From Bactrocera neohumeralis (Eukaryota; Arthropoda; Insecta; Diptera; Tephritidae), in assembly GCF_024586455.1 (NCBI RefSeq), contig NC_065920.1, positions 74,144,215-74,208,214 on the forward strand: a stretch of 64,000 nucleotides of DNA, in the 5' to 3' direction. Numbering within the stretch: the stretch's first letter is position 1; every line of letters starts with the position of its first letter. This document shows positions 47,105 to 59,163 of this stretch, piece by piece. Position numbers and translations under genes: made by a program. The notes below the pieces were generated by a model. The model made no database searches. It was not told the DNA's origin and saw only the letters and a program-made list of their open reading frames with translations.

Positions 47105-47920
47105 TATTTTAATTTCTTTTAATTTTATTTATGCTTTGTACGAGCCTCAGCAGACGCTCCGCAGCCACAGATAAGATTTCCCCCTAGTTGAACCGCGTTG
47201 AACTCCCAAGCTCAGGCAATGATTGCGCTTTCGAGCCTGGGCGTGCGGCAGAACCAAAAACGGTTGGAAGAGGGAGCAAAGAGTGAAGCAAGAATGGCTA
47301 GTACTGCGTAGACCTGCATTCTGTTGCACATCTCTTGCATGCCTTTTATGCCTCATCCTTCAACTCGCATGCGCTTGCGAGCGATTTTACGCGCTCCACT
47401 GCCCACAAGGCAAAGAAATGCTTGAAGATGCAGTTAAAGCTGCTTTATGACTATTTCAAAATAAAAATAAAAAATTAAAAAAAAAAAAAACAAAAAAGGA
47501 GAAAAAATACAAAAATGAAAAAATGTAAAAAAAAGCAAAAGCAGTAAGCAAAAATCCAAATAAAATAAATTTCTGTGGAGCTTGAGCCATGCAAATTGTG
47601 TGGGCTTGCAGACTGCGGCGCGTGGGCGCGCTCAATGAATTATAGCTGCATTTTTGCACTTTGTTAATAGTATTTAACAGATTTAATAACGGTTGATTAA
47701 TAAGTTTGTTTGCTGGAAAATAATTGTAATCAATGCTAATTGAAGTTATGCGAATTCTCAAAGGGGCCACAAGAAGTCAAGTTACTAAAATGCTGGCAAC
47801 GCAGATTTCTTGGAAGTTGTTGCAATTTGATGTAAAATTTGAAGCTGAATAAAAAAATTTAAAAAATTGTTGATATTGATTATTGTTATTGTCTCTGCTC
47901 ACGGTACGACGAAGGATGAT
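47105..47920. other. Non-coding DNA with A-rich tract
   Basis: 47150-47450 is less AT-rich and holds a 75-codon plus frame (47223-47450) of unknown kind. It is followed at once by an A-rich tract, 47458-47540 (runs of A with T, C, G interruptions). A retroposed sequence with a poly(A) tail would look like this, but I find no parent gene. Confidence 0.4.
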
Positions 47921-47924
47921 GTAT

Positions 47925-48260
47925 TGAATCTGCTGGAGAAGAGGCGCAGTGGCCTTTTTCATGATCGAAATTTGTAAGAAAGCTTGGAGGGGGAATTTTC
48001 TGTAAAGAGCTAAGACAATTAGGATACGTAGTTTCAGGCTAGCGGATTTCACCAGCTAGTTTTCAAGCAAGAGTGGCTGCCATTAAAGTCATACTACATG
48101 TATTGCTCTTGAGTGCAGCCCATTTCTGTAAAGCGAGCAATCATTCCAAAAACAAAGCTGTAATACTAGCTTTGAGTTAGCTTAATACGAACATAAAGTT
48201 AGTTAAGGAGCATCTGCGCTCATAGTATTAAGCTACTTTATTCTAAGTCTTAAAAGAAAG
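47925..48260 (+). mobile_element. Non-LTR RNase H fragment
   Basis: GAATTTTCTGTAAAGAGCTA and neighbouring bases align with GAATTTTCTGCAAGGAGCTA of the 35530 copy, and CAAGAGTGGCTGCCATTAAA with its CAGAAGTAGCTGTCATTAAG. Translation gives FQARVAAIKVILHVLLLSAA and KLVKEHLRS, the RNase H FQAE helix (Glu lost to Arg) and the later KLVKE helix. Several stops. It lies directly beside the Tc1-like relic. Confidence 0.7.
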
Positions 48261-48369
48261 ATCAGTTTTTCCCAATTATATTAGATTGGGAACGAGTTGG
48301 GTTACCGTTGTCCTCTTGGGTCCTATCACTGGATCTTTGGATTTCACATAAGCTTAGCAAAAAAAGTTT

Positions 48370-49412
48370 AAAGTTAAGGTAGGATAACCTTATCGCTTGA
48401 GTACTTTAGCAAGTCGTCGTTGGATGGAATATACCATTTTGTTAGTGTTCTATTTCCTGATTTTACCTCATTTCTCCAAAATATTGTTTTTGAGAACACC
48501 CTTCGAGGTAATGTTGTGCTTACGAATCCAATGCACTAGCAAATTGCACAAATATTCTATAATACTTAGATCTTGGGATGAAGGTGGCGTATGCAATCGG
48601 AGCTTACTGTGGTAGAGCAATCAAAGCTGCACATTATTTGCTGAATGGTTTGGATCACCTCCCTCTTTCAGCAGATATAAGTACATCACTAGACCGTTGC
48701 ACCACCTTCTCCTTGTTTCACAGGGGGTAAAAGTTTTTTTTCGAGAGCTGTACCGTTCTTGCGACACACGAGCTTTCTTCTTTTGATACCAGATATCCAA
48801 TATTTGCTTTCCTTCGCGAATAGGAACTTTTCCAAAAATTCTGGAAAGTTTCTTATATACTCATTCGCAAAACCCATACCTTTCCTTCTATTGACGTCTG
48901 AAAGGGATACATTTTTGCAAAAAAATTAAAACTTCGCGACATTTTTTTTCAAATAGTTGTAATCGAAAAAATATCCTTCGTCCAAGTCTTTAAGAATTGT
49001 ATCTCAAAGACCTGTGTAAAATTTCATGAAGTTCGGTTGAGTAGTTCTCGAGAAATCTTGGCAACCGATTTCAAAAACATAGTTTCGAGAAGAACGCGTT
49101 TAAAGGCACACTTACACTAAGCCTAGCACACACAAGTTCTCAAGACTGTATCTCCGAAACTATTACTAGGATCAACTTGAAAATTTAGGATAATATGTAT
49201 TCTAGATTGAACATTTCTTCATTTGACAAAACAGTAAAAAAAATCGATTTTTTGAAACCCGTAAGCCCATGTAACCCCTTAACTTGCTAGGTCGGTCAGA
49301 TGCTTTCACTCTATAGAATCAATTTTTTGGAGTTGTGTACGACGTACGATTTTCCGTCTTTTTTTTTAGTTTCCAGATAGTTTTTCTTTCATGATAGCTA
49401 ATTTCCTTCTTT
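48370..49412 (-). mobile_element. Tc1-like transposase relic, interrupted
   Basis: The minus strand starts at about 49412 with MAPEKKEISYHERKTIWKL and GKSYVVHNSKKL, the first helix-turn-helix. It resumes below about 48900 with FLEKFLFAKESKYWISG, KRRKLVCRKNGTALEKK, a deletion, DPNHSANNVQL, SQDLSIIEYLCNLL, HWIRKHNITSK and SIQRRLAKVL. The Tc1 DDE signature usually has ADESK; here the first Asp is Lys (48803-48817). The Glu of the IIEYL block (48541-48569) is kept. The segment with the second Asp is largely deleted. About 380 bp of unrelated repeat separate the two halves. Terminal repeats were not found. Confidence 0.75.
48905..49284. repeat. Dispersed non-coding repeat inside the Tc1-like relic
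   Basis: Contains TCATGAAGTTCGGTTGAGTA, GTTCTCGAGAAATCTTGG and TTTCGAGAAGAACGCGTTTA, and ends TTTTTGAAACCCGTAAGCCC then ATGTAACCCCTTAAC (49246-49283). The end is nearly identical to 27854-27893. It separates transposase parts that are normally contiguous, so it probably inserted there. Confidence 0.6.
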
Positions 49413-49419
49413 TCTGGCG

Positions 49420-51380
49420 CCATCGTACATTGTTTTGTACAAAAACTTCAAAATCAAAACAAAATATCATATTCATATTAAAATTGAACTTACAATAAAA
49501 TATAACGGCTTCTGAAACGAAATAAGCCACTACGTTAAAAGGCCAAGGAGTAATGGATGTTTTCTTACAAATATACTTAAGAGGATAAAAGGTTTGGAAA
49601 CGGTTTGATGGCTGTATTGAGTTTGGTTACAATAGAGTTTTACCCAAGAGTTCAGATATTAATTTATAATGTTTCATATGAGTTTTAGAAAGAACGCCTT
49701 CATTACTATAAATTTTTATGACACAATTAGAGAAAAGTGAATAAAAAAAATCAGATTGGATATCTAGTTTCTCCAGGAGAACTTAAAAAATGTTACTTAG
49801 GTGAACCTTTAGAAAACCACTACTCGAGATCAGAACTAAGTTAAGAACTCTACAGAATTCAAGTTAATATAGAGTTTTAAAAAGCATACGAATAGATAAT
49901 CAATAAGAATAGCAATAGGATGAAAGGGTGCTTATGCGATTACAGAAAATTTCCAAGTCAATAAGAACATTTATAGTAAATTCAATGAGCAATATATAAA
50001 GTCGGATATACATACATTCCGTTTCGCATAGTCAAATAAATTAAATTTCGACGGTATTCTGATTATTAAATTTAAATGGCCTTATCGCAGTTCGAAATTT
50101 CGACTGCCTTGATTCTGGTGTCAAAAAAATAATAAAAACCACTAGAAAATTAATCTTTCGCTCAGCAATGAACCCGTTAGTTATTGCGATTGCAACACAC
50201 TTGCAAACATAAGGAAGACTTTGCATGTCCACATGCCACTACAGGGTGTCAATAACCTATGACAATGGCAAGTGGTGACTAAAAAAAATTGTGTAATGGG
50301 TGGGCGTGCATAATTTAAATAAAAAGTCTTAAAACAAAAGTGTATAAATAATATTGAACTAACCATGCACTGATAAAAACAAAAACATAAACACACCTTG
50401 TGTATGTAAATATGTATGTATTTCAACACATTTGGTAATACACGAAAGCAAACAGGGAAGGGCTTATGACTAAGGTTACCCAGACGCGAACAGAAATAAA
50501 ACTTCGAAACCAGCAACAACAACAGTAACGTCTTCAATGACGCTAAGACCGTTAAACTCGCCTTCCGAATGTCACTTTTGTCCGAATGTGCTTATGTGCG
50601 TGAGTGTGTGTGTGCGTAGGTATCGCCATAACAGTCTGTTGTGGCAGACTTCCACGAATGCGGCGGTGAATGGACGCATAAATTAAATTAATTTCAAAAC
50701 AAACATACAAACTCCTAAGTGCAGCCGTAAGCAGATGGACAGAACAAAAAGCATCGGCATCGCAATCAGAATCGGCGACAGACACTAACAAAGACACTGT
50801 GCCGATCGGTGATCAGTGGTAGTGGTCAGTCATGCAATGAGCTCACTACAAACCGTTTTAATTACAACGTGCTTGAAAATAACAAAAAGAATGGAAGGAA
50901 AATGTAAATAAATGTTAAGCAATAATGTAATAAAATCGAAATGACGCGCTCGAAAGTAATCAGGCATAGATGAAATGTAGTGGCAACAACAAATAAATAA
51001 AAGCAGAAAACTCGAAATGAGATTTTTGGTAGAAAAAATGGTGAAAATAATTTACTTAATTACACATAAGTATGTTTGTACTAACATAAAAGTAGGTTTG
51101 TGGAGGTCAAGCGTAAGAAGATTTGAAATTTTAATTGACCATTTGAGTTGAGGTTGCAGGTCGCTGGGTGCATGAGAGTGGATTCAAGCACTTTGGAGTA
51201 CTACACAAATGCATTTTTAACCCAGTGGTTATTCAAAGGGATTGAAGTTTGAAAAAAGGTGGTAAAGTGGAAAAATGTTGACAGGTGGTAACTCCAAAAA
51301 GTTAAATTTTTATAATAAATATTAATAATAATATTTGCCGTAATTTCATCCATTTTAGACAAATATATACGCTGATATAC
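49420..51380. other. Non-coding DNA, no gene seen
   Basis: AT-rich to 50540, then mixed composition to 50830 (frames minus 50181-50537 and 50552-50797 are unrecognised), then AT-rich. No RNA gene or transposon landmark. Confidence 0.5.
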
Positions 51381-51384
51381 CAAA

Positions 51385-52085
51385 GTCTCCGTCATGATCG
51401 GGACGATCGTGCGACTTCTTCAATCCACTTTTGGGGAAAATAAGTCGAGATGCAGATCTGAATAGAGAAGATACAATCTTTTACAAGAGTACACAACTTC
51501 TTGCGTACGCCGATGATATTGATATCATTGGCCTCAACAACCATGCCGTTAGGTCTGCTTACTCCACACTGGATAGGCAAGCGAAGCAAATGGGCCTGGT
51601 CGTCGCACTCGCGACTCAGCGCCCACGTCACGATTGACAGTCATAACTTCGAAGTGGTAGATAATTTCGGCTATATTGGAACCAGCATTAAAAACAACAA
51701 GAATGTCAGCCTCGAAATCTAACGCAGAATAACTCTTGCCTACAGATGATCTTTCTGACTGAGTATATAGTTAAGAAGTAAAGTCCTCTATCGACGAACG
51801 AAGAGTCGTATAAGATGTACGACGACATTGATATAGTTCAGCGACTTAAAAGAAGGCGGTTACGCTGGCTAGGTCATGTCGTCCGAATGGGTGAAAACAA
51901 TCGAGATCTGCAAGCACCCTTCGGGGGAAACAGAGGAAGAGGAAGACTTCTACTAAGTTTGAAAGACTAGGTGGAAAAGGATTTGGCCACAATCGGAATG
52001 TCCAATTGGCTGCATCTTGTGAAAAGAAGAAAAGACTGGCGTGCTGTTGTAAAATCGGATGTAACCGAATTTAAATATTAGACCT
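51385..52085 (+). mobile_element. RTE-like non-LTR fragment with intact YADD
   Basis: Plus frame at 51431-51637 reads GKISRDADLNREDTIFYKST, LLAYADDIDIIGLNNHAV (YADD at 51506-51517) and STLDRQAKQMGLVV. After shifts come VTIDSHNFEVVDNFGYIGTS, KNVSLEI, a deleted thumb, RRRLRWLGHVVRMGENN-like sequence near 51850, and a C-terminal RRKDWRAVV-like end near 52040. The palm is the best preserved of the RTE-like copies. It was 5'-truncated before the palm. Stops and frameshifts after 51600 kill it. Confidence 0.85.
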
Positions 52086-52149
52086 TTCAAAATGACCGAT
52101 ATAATCGATCGAATAGCCATATGCACAGGGGTTCATATGCTTGGTGTCT

Positions 52150-52760
52150 GGGTGCTCGAAAGGTTGTTGTTTGTACTGTAAAGTAAAAGGATTAGAAGGA
52201 ATTTTAAAATTTGTTATATGAAAAGTAGGCGTGGTCTTCATCCGATTTCCCTCATATGACGGGATTGACTGCATAACCTCACACACTAGATTTTGTTGAA
52301 ATTTATAAAGTAGTTCCTGAGATATAGGATTTCACATAAATGTGGGCGGTGTCATGCCCCTCGCACTTTTAGTAGTGTTCAATATAACTGCTATATGGGA
52401 AGTAGGAGTGGTTATTATCTGATTTTAAACATTTTCAGAGAAGAAGTACCAGAACGACTACTTCTTAGCAAGTTTGCGTGATACGTATGTACATATTAAT
52501 ATTAGTGACGGACGGAGCGCAAAATTATCTCTCACTACTGCGATCTCATGTAACAAATTACAGTTTTGTATCATAATTATTTTAATATAATTTAAGAACA
52601 TTTTGTGGGCGTGACAGTGGTCCTTTTACGCCCATCTGCAATACCAACCTCCTTTGTTTCATCAAGATATCTCAATTTTTACTCAAGTTATCGCTTGCAC
52701 GGACAAACGGATAGACAGACATTCACCCGGCCTTCAACTCGTCTCGTCTCCCAGATAATT
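52150..52760 (+). repeat. Dispersed repeat family B, copy 2
   Basis: Blocks AGTAGGCGTGGTCTTCATCC, TGGGCGGTGTCATGCCCCTC, TTGTGGGCGTGACAGTGGTC, ATCAAGATATCTCAATTTTT and TCGCTTGCACGGACAAACGG, then AGACAGACATTC and CAACTCGTCTCGTC, occur in the same order as in 6098-6780. No frame. It is diverged by indels; the inner part 52440-52600 has an insertion of unrelated AT-rich sequence. Confidence 0.6.
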
Positions 52761-52769
52761 TATCCCAAC

Positions 52770-54395
52770 CAATTTCTTAACTGCTTTCTCCCATGGAACA
52801 ACTAATCACCCAAACAATTCACCACTGGGTTATCACAGTATTTGCTATACGTTCACACATAGCGAAGCTATTATAGCAGTACTTCAAAAATTAGACAACC
52901 AAAAGTCACATACACACATAAATCTTCACATACACTCACGTGAATGTAAACACATAAGCATTACGCCAGTTGTAGAATCATTGATGGATGACTGGATGAT
53001 GGACTGCATTGATAACTCAAAGAAAGAACGAAAGTAGGGTTGACGGCCTAAGCCCAAGTACATCATCGCAAAGGAGTGGTCAGGCGGCTTCACACGCTCC
53101 GTTGAGGCTTAAATATATGTGAGCTTTGTTTTTTTGGTTCACTATTGCCTAAGTGCACTTTTTTTCTCAAATTTGTATGAGTTCTGCCGCCAAGTCAATC
53201 AAAAAGTCAATTAACAACATACTCGAAATTAGCTGGCAATCAAAATCAGTGCATCAGTTAAGAGATGCATGTTTGGAAATAATAAAACAAGGAAACAAAT
53301 TATTATTTGGAGCTCACTCGCATGTGAGGCAATAAGTTTAGGAATAATGGAAAGTTGAGGTCGGCTTATTCAGAAGCGGTTCTAGACTGGAGAAAATTTT
53401 GCGGTATACTATCCATTAAAAAATATTTTAGACCTCGTGAAAGAAATTTCTAAATTAATAATCTTATAAATTTGCGGCAACATGGCTTTTAAACGAAAAT
53501 AAATCAAGAGAAAGATGGAGCATAAAATAATCTAACAGAGTTGCCAACGTTCTGCGGAAAAAAGTGTTTTCGAAAATATTTCTTTAAGAAAAGTATTTAC
53601 CGTATAATAATTTTTTTTTTGATTTTTTCTCAACAAGGTTGCCATCGATATTTTTAGAAGTTAAAGTAAAAGTCATATTAAAGAAAACAAATAAAATTAA
53701 ATTCATAACAAACTACAACTGTCAAACTGAAATTCTTTAAAACTATTATTGTAGGGTTGCCATATAACTACTACGTTTTATATACCTATGTCGTGAGAAT
53801 ATTAATAAAGGCTTCAAGTAAAACAATATTAGCCGCGAATTAATTATTTTTAAACTCTTTGATGTATGTTAAATAAATAATTGAGTAAGGTTACCAACGA
53901 GACAAAATTTCAGAGATATGAAAATTAATGTACTAAATTTGAATATAAATATTTAGTGGTCAGCTGTTACCCAGGCGAATGCATTACTGTTTCTTCGATG
54001 TTTCAAGTAAGTAGAATAAAGTAATTTGGCGTTTTATAAAAACACAGTTTAAAATCGTTCGAAACATGATGGGGGATTGCCATAAATAAAATAAATCAAA
54101 TATGATTGGCAGTGAATAATATAAAAAATAATATTATTATATCCGTCGAGTATATATTTTTTTGAAATTTGGCAACCCTATTCGTATTATTTATTATTTC
54201 CAATTCATTTGAATTATAAAAACCTCATAAATAGCAGGCCAGTTTATGGGGTCGATCTTAGCAGTGATCTCATTTGGACAGCTTGGAACGCTGTTATATT
54301 TTTTTTTGCATAAAGCTTCTATACAAAATATCGTAAGAACACTTTAAAACGACAAAGCATTTTGAGCCTATCACAAATTTGTTGAGATGGATATT
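52770..54395. other. AT-rich non-coding DNA with recurring GTTGCCA words
   Basis: GTTGCCA(A/T) or GTTACCAAC-type words recur at about 53540, 53638, 53756, 53889, 54076 and (inverted) 54171, each followed by AT-rich DNA. This may be a very old tandem family. A 60-codon frame at 53153-53335 is unrecognised. Confidence 0.4.
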
Positions 54396-54399
54396 GTAA

Positions 54400-55345
54400 G
54401 TTTCTGCTCGCCATAGGTAAGACTGCTTAGATGTTGCAACCTTAGTCTTATAAAGTCTGACTAATGGAGAAGAAAGTACCTAGATGTTTCAATCTCACTC
54501 TTCTCTATATAACTTTGATAAATTGTGTCGGTCAAAATTATTTGATTAACCCCTTAAACGCCCATTAGACACTGTTCTGTAAGAACTCCTACTATTGGGA
54601 TAAAACGAATTTTGCTAAGGACTAGTAGTTCAAAAGATCTCCTGTGTTCTAATGAAGACCAAAAGCAACTTGCATTCGGACAAGAGCTAGTCGTCGACCA
54701 GCGCCGGTTAAGAGCATGCAAGGTTTATATGTCCAGTTCTAGATGGCAAGATGACAATGGAGATCCAACCGAGACTCATATCATTTTCATTCTTTTCCTC
54801 TAGCTAGCTCGTCGTCATTGCAGTTGCCAGCGATTCCATTGTGGCTAAGTACTCAAAAGAGTCTAATATTGAAGCAATTTGAGGCTATTTCTAGTGAAGA
54901 CCGATATTCCTTGACTAGTGTCCTTCTCATCCACATATCTCTCGCCGGTATGTGACCAGAGAAAAAGACGCCATAAGCCACAAGTTTCTACGTGTCCTTG
55001 TTCGGACCGCTTCATATATCCAGCTTTCTTGAGCCTTATAGTGCCCTTCGCAGCAATGTTCACGTTTGGTGAGAGTCACTTTATCTCATCCATACCAATA
55101 TAAGGCAACCGATACCGTCTTTACTTTCTCCTCAATATTTTTCCTACATGAAAACTTTCTATCATGGATAAGCCCAAGGTATTTAAACCTATTAAAAGTT
55201 TGAAGACGTGAGCGTCCGAACGAGGAGAGAGGCACGTCTGAGTCTTATACCTCTTGGTAAATAAAACCATTCGTTTTTACTTGGTTCACAGCTAAGCCTT
55301 TCTATTCGCCCACGTTGAGGTACCACTCGGTTAGCTCGTTAACGA
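54400..55345 (-). mobile_element. Non-LTR retrotransposon 3' half
   Basis: Minus strand from 55340 reads NELTEWYLNVGE, LAVNQVKT, RFKYLGLIHDRKFSCRKNIE and EKVKTVSVALYW, the region just after the RT palm. Near 54840 GNCNDDELAR is the RNase H closing motif (usually GNxxADELAR). Near 54550-54590 VGVLTEQCLMGV starts the tail, and EKSEIETSRYFLLH with RLRLQHL near 54440-54490 is the eroded zinc knuckle. Many frameshifts. The middle is heavily diverged. Confidence 0.7.
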
Positions 55346-55349
55346 TAAC

Positions 55350-57160
55350 TAAAATTTTGCTTTAACAAAAGAGTATTTTTTTCGTATTTCCTAAGTGATA
55401 TCTTTAAAAATAGAATATTGAAATCATAAATCGATATCTAAACTAACTTTTGAACTACAGCCTTCTAAAGTGTAGCTGCTCAGCTCTATCAGTTTTTTTC
55501 AACTTTGCTTGAGCGATTACTCGGTGACAAACCATCCGATCTTTATCAAATTTATTTTTGCATATTCTGTAATTTTCGATTTTTTTCCTACTCATGGGTC
55601 ATTGTAGGGACAACATTCGGTGAGTTAGACGTGGGTACCTGCTGACAATAGTCTTACCCCAAGGCGTTCAAAAGCATAGCGGATCACATCAATACTACCG
55701 CCCCACAAAAACACTCCGACCTAGATAGGTGCTTCTGCTGCAAAGATGCATTCAGAGGCTCATGACCCGTAAGCAGAATACCCAGACTCAGACAGAATTT
55801 GAAAGTCTGGGTTACCCTCAACAAACCTAATGTTTTTTTTCGTTTCGACATAATCGACCGAAGCTAAGGTGGTAATAAACATCAGCTCGAGTTCTAAATC
55901 CCATAGGCATCTTCTATGTAGGAGTACACAAGTACGTTTGACTGCATGTCTCAAATATTTTGGATATTTCTTAAGAGTTTATTTAGAAGTTGACCCAAAA
56001 AGCTTTAAGTGAAAGAATCATAAAACGGAAATTTACATTTCAGGAGGAATACACAAACACACACACATGCACACATGTCTGTAAAGCCAATGGCATTAGT
56101 TGTTTAATCCTCCTTCACTCACACGCCAATCCATGCCTTTCCAAAGTCACTTAAGTAAGTGCAATAGAAATACACATTAAATCCGCATAAAGACGCAGGC
56201 ACAACAACTTTCGACAGAAGAACACTTGTGGGAATTTCCTAACAAGCAGCAAAGCGCTAAACCATTTGAAATTTACTTATTGGCTGTGGCAAATAGCTGG
56301 AGGAAAACAGCTGTGAAGATGTTGTCAACAAACAGCAAATGGTAAGCTGCAGAGCAGCAGTAAACACGTATGCATGTATAGCCAGAAGTAAAATGCCAAC
56401 AACAACAGCAAACAGTATGAAGTGCAATAATGGAAAGAAATATACAAACTTTGAAACAAAAAAACGAAAGAAAAATGAAAAACTCAAGAAACAGGCTGGC
56501 GATGCAATGGAACGCAGCGCCCTCAGTGCGAATGAGCAACAACAAAAACAAAAACCAGCGGTGATAACTTTGCACAACTTGCTGTTACAACAGAAGACAA
56601 GCAGGCGACCGCGCGATGGACGAACCGACTCAGAGAACGCAACAACACAACAACACTTAATGACAGGAAGAAATCCATCAGCGCCATTTTTTCGACTTTT
56701 CTTATAAAATAACGAAAATGGCCTGCAGGCTGCACACACACACCCAGCCAGTTGCAGTTCTCACAGGCGACAGAAACGAGAAAAATCCGGCCAACGGAAA
56801 ATAAAAGCCTCGACGATAATGCATGGAAGCGCAGAGGCTGTGGATTGAAAAGTTCGGGATGTTCTAAGGAGCCATGAGCATAGGGGCGACGGCAGGAAGT
56901 TGTTTGCTAGAGTTGTTGTGAATCAAAGCGCCGGTGGCGGCAATGAAAACAAATACATATCTCTTTATATGTAGATGTCTTTATATTGAATATACTTTTT
57001 GGCAGAATATCAAGGCCTCCTCCCCATTTCGTGAGCATTGTCGAAGTTATAAAGTAAAATTATTTTTCTAAGAAGTGTAATGAAGGAATATTTAAGGCGC
57101 AAAGTGATCAGAGTTGCATAAACTGTGTACTGTGTACAAATAAGCCGTCAGTGCACCCTT
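55350..57160. other. Non-coding DNA, no gene assigned
   Basis: 55600-55960 has mixed composition and a minus frame whose strings (GYSAYGS, RYAFERLGVRLLSAG) look like remnants of a repeat, but I cannot place it. 56330-56740 is A-rich on the plus strand, producing overlapping low-complexity frames on both strands. Confidence 0.4.
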
Positions 57161-57164
57161 TTCC

Positions 57165-57760
57165 AGCCCAGAAGAACAAGCGAAAAAAGTTGAACTTGTG
57201 ATGAACGAGGGCTGGAAAAATGGCAAGAGGCCAGACTCGAAGATTCCTCGCTTCTTCGGAACTGTTGGTAACTGTAGAATAGAAAAAAGTGAGGCAGTTT
57301 GTCTCTATAGGATCCAAAGTAAATATCACCAACAATCAAGTGTTGGAGATCAAACGCAGAATAACTCCTTTCAACAAGTGCTACTTTGGGATCGGTTAGC
57401 AATTGAGAAGCAGACCCTCTCTCTACGAACTAAAATTTCGTCTCTTATCATTCTTGTATTACTATCGCATTCAAGAAAACTATTATCCGCAAGGTCTTTG
57501 GAGCCGTAAGCTTGAACGATAAATATTCAAGTATATAGAACCAGGAACTGTATGAGCTTTACGGCGACCTGGATATAGTTAAAAGCAGAAAATTCCACCG
57601 AATGCGCCATGTACTTGGCATGGAAGTTGATGTTCCACCGAAAAGCTCCTTTGATTCGAGAGCCATGGATAGACATTGGAAGCAAGGGCACACAAACAAC
57701 TAATGGAAGGACCAAGTGATCACACTTGTGATGTACAACTCCAAAGGATATATACAACTG
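57165..57760 (+). mobile_element. RTE-like non-LTR fragment, thumb to C-terminus
   Basis: Frames read KKVELVMNEG (usually GLxVNEGKTK), GSKVNITNNQVLEIKRRITP, NKCYFGIG, RKVFGAVSLNDKY-like sequence near 57500, ELYELYGDLDIVK and RMRHVLGMEVDVP, and finally DSRAMDRHWKQG. These are the thumb and the GHVxRM block that close RTE-like ORF2 proteins. The palm with YADD is missing. Several one-base shifts. Confidence 0.75.
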
Positions 57761-57764
57761 CTGA

Positions 57765-59160
57765 AATTTTGTGTTGTCAGCTTTGACCGACCCTCGGATG
57801 TAGAGCCAAATAAGAAGAATTTCAGAGGCTTGCCGGTAAGTTAATATATTCTGACTTATAAAAGTCTCCAGTAAACACAACCCATCTCGACAAAAGTTCT
57901 TTTGAGATCATTTGTTTGGATGAATATTCGACTAGTAGGAGGGTTAGAAACCCTATCGTTTCACTCATGCTTATAAACAGCGCTCGCAGCAGGATCAGAT
58001 AGTGAGCCAAACTTTTCATTCTATTTGTGGTGTAGACGGACCTATAGATTTAAAGACTTAAGCAGTTTGAATTTCGGTACAAGGCTCAAACCTACGTAGG
58101 AGCAGCCTTAGTATTCATGGAAGAGAGTTATTTGATCAGTCCTATTTTTCTTTTGAGCAGAATAGTCTCTGAATGCGAAACCATCCTATTAACTCTTATA
58201 CTTGTATGAAAGGCCATGAGCCGATTCAGATTCACACTATAATCTGTCGAACGTCCAAACACAGAACTAGCTGAATTCTTAGTTTACCACTAGTCCACTA
58301 GATTTTCCAGCTCTGAAAGAATTTTACAGCTTGTGAATGGACTTAACCAAAATCATATAGGGTGTTAATGCTAATCTTCAAGACAGGAAGAAGGTAAATT
58401 CCGAAGTCTCACTGTCTATTTTAATATTTATTTTCGCAAGTCAAAAAATTCTGTGTTTTTCTCGGCATAAACCTGCAGTTTGTGCGAATCTCTACATGTG
58501 ATCTTACAAGATTCACTTTGCCACTTCATTACTGCATTTAGGGCCGAGTTGTTTATGCAGTTGGCCGCCATGCAGGACAGCAAAGTGCAATTGACTGATT
58601 AACTGACAGTTTAGCTATTTTCTTTTAGCACTTTTTTCTGCAGACGCTGCAGCGCTATTAGCTCCAGCACATTAGCAGCGTGGGTCCCACTCCACCACCA
58701 GGACGTTGTGCAATTCGCGAAGTTTTAATTTTTGCTGTTGTTATTGCTGCCGCATGACAAGCGTAAACGTTTAAAGTTACAAGAGGAGCGCATTCACTGT
58801 GCAACATATGGACATATATATGTCTGTCTGTCTGTATATATGTATGTCTGTCCGTATATGGCTTATGTGTGTATAGTACATACATACTGTCTTAACATAA
58901 GCCCAAGTGTCGGCGCGCAACGTTGAGCGACAGCAAATAGCTCAACAGCGCTTCGTAGCGATAGTTGTGCATAAAAATAGCAACAACAACAAGAACATCA
59001 AGTTCACAACTTGCAACTTGTGGTAAAAATGTTGTATAATCATAAAAGTAAAAACTTAAACACAACAACAACGTGTAAGCAGGCAAAAACATGGCACAAA
59101 ATAGACAAGCAATGAAGAAGAAAAACAAAAGATAGAAAAATAAAGTAAAAATAAAAGCAA
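57765..59160. other. Non-coding DNA, no gene seen
   Basis: No recognised frame. TCTG/TATG simple repeats lie at 58815-58855, and 59040-59170 is A-rich. Confidence 0.5.
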
Positions 59161-59163
59161 AAC

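Noticed and set aside
56257..56739. Overlapping long frames on both strands
   Set aside because: A-rich plus strand depletes stops and gives Lys/Gln-rich (plus) and Phe/Cys-rich (minus) strings.
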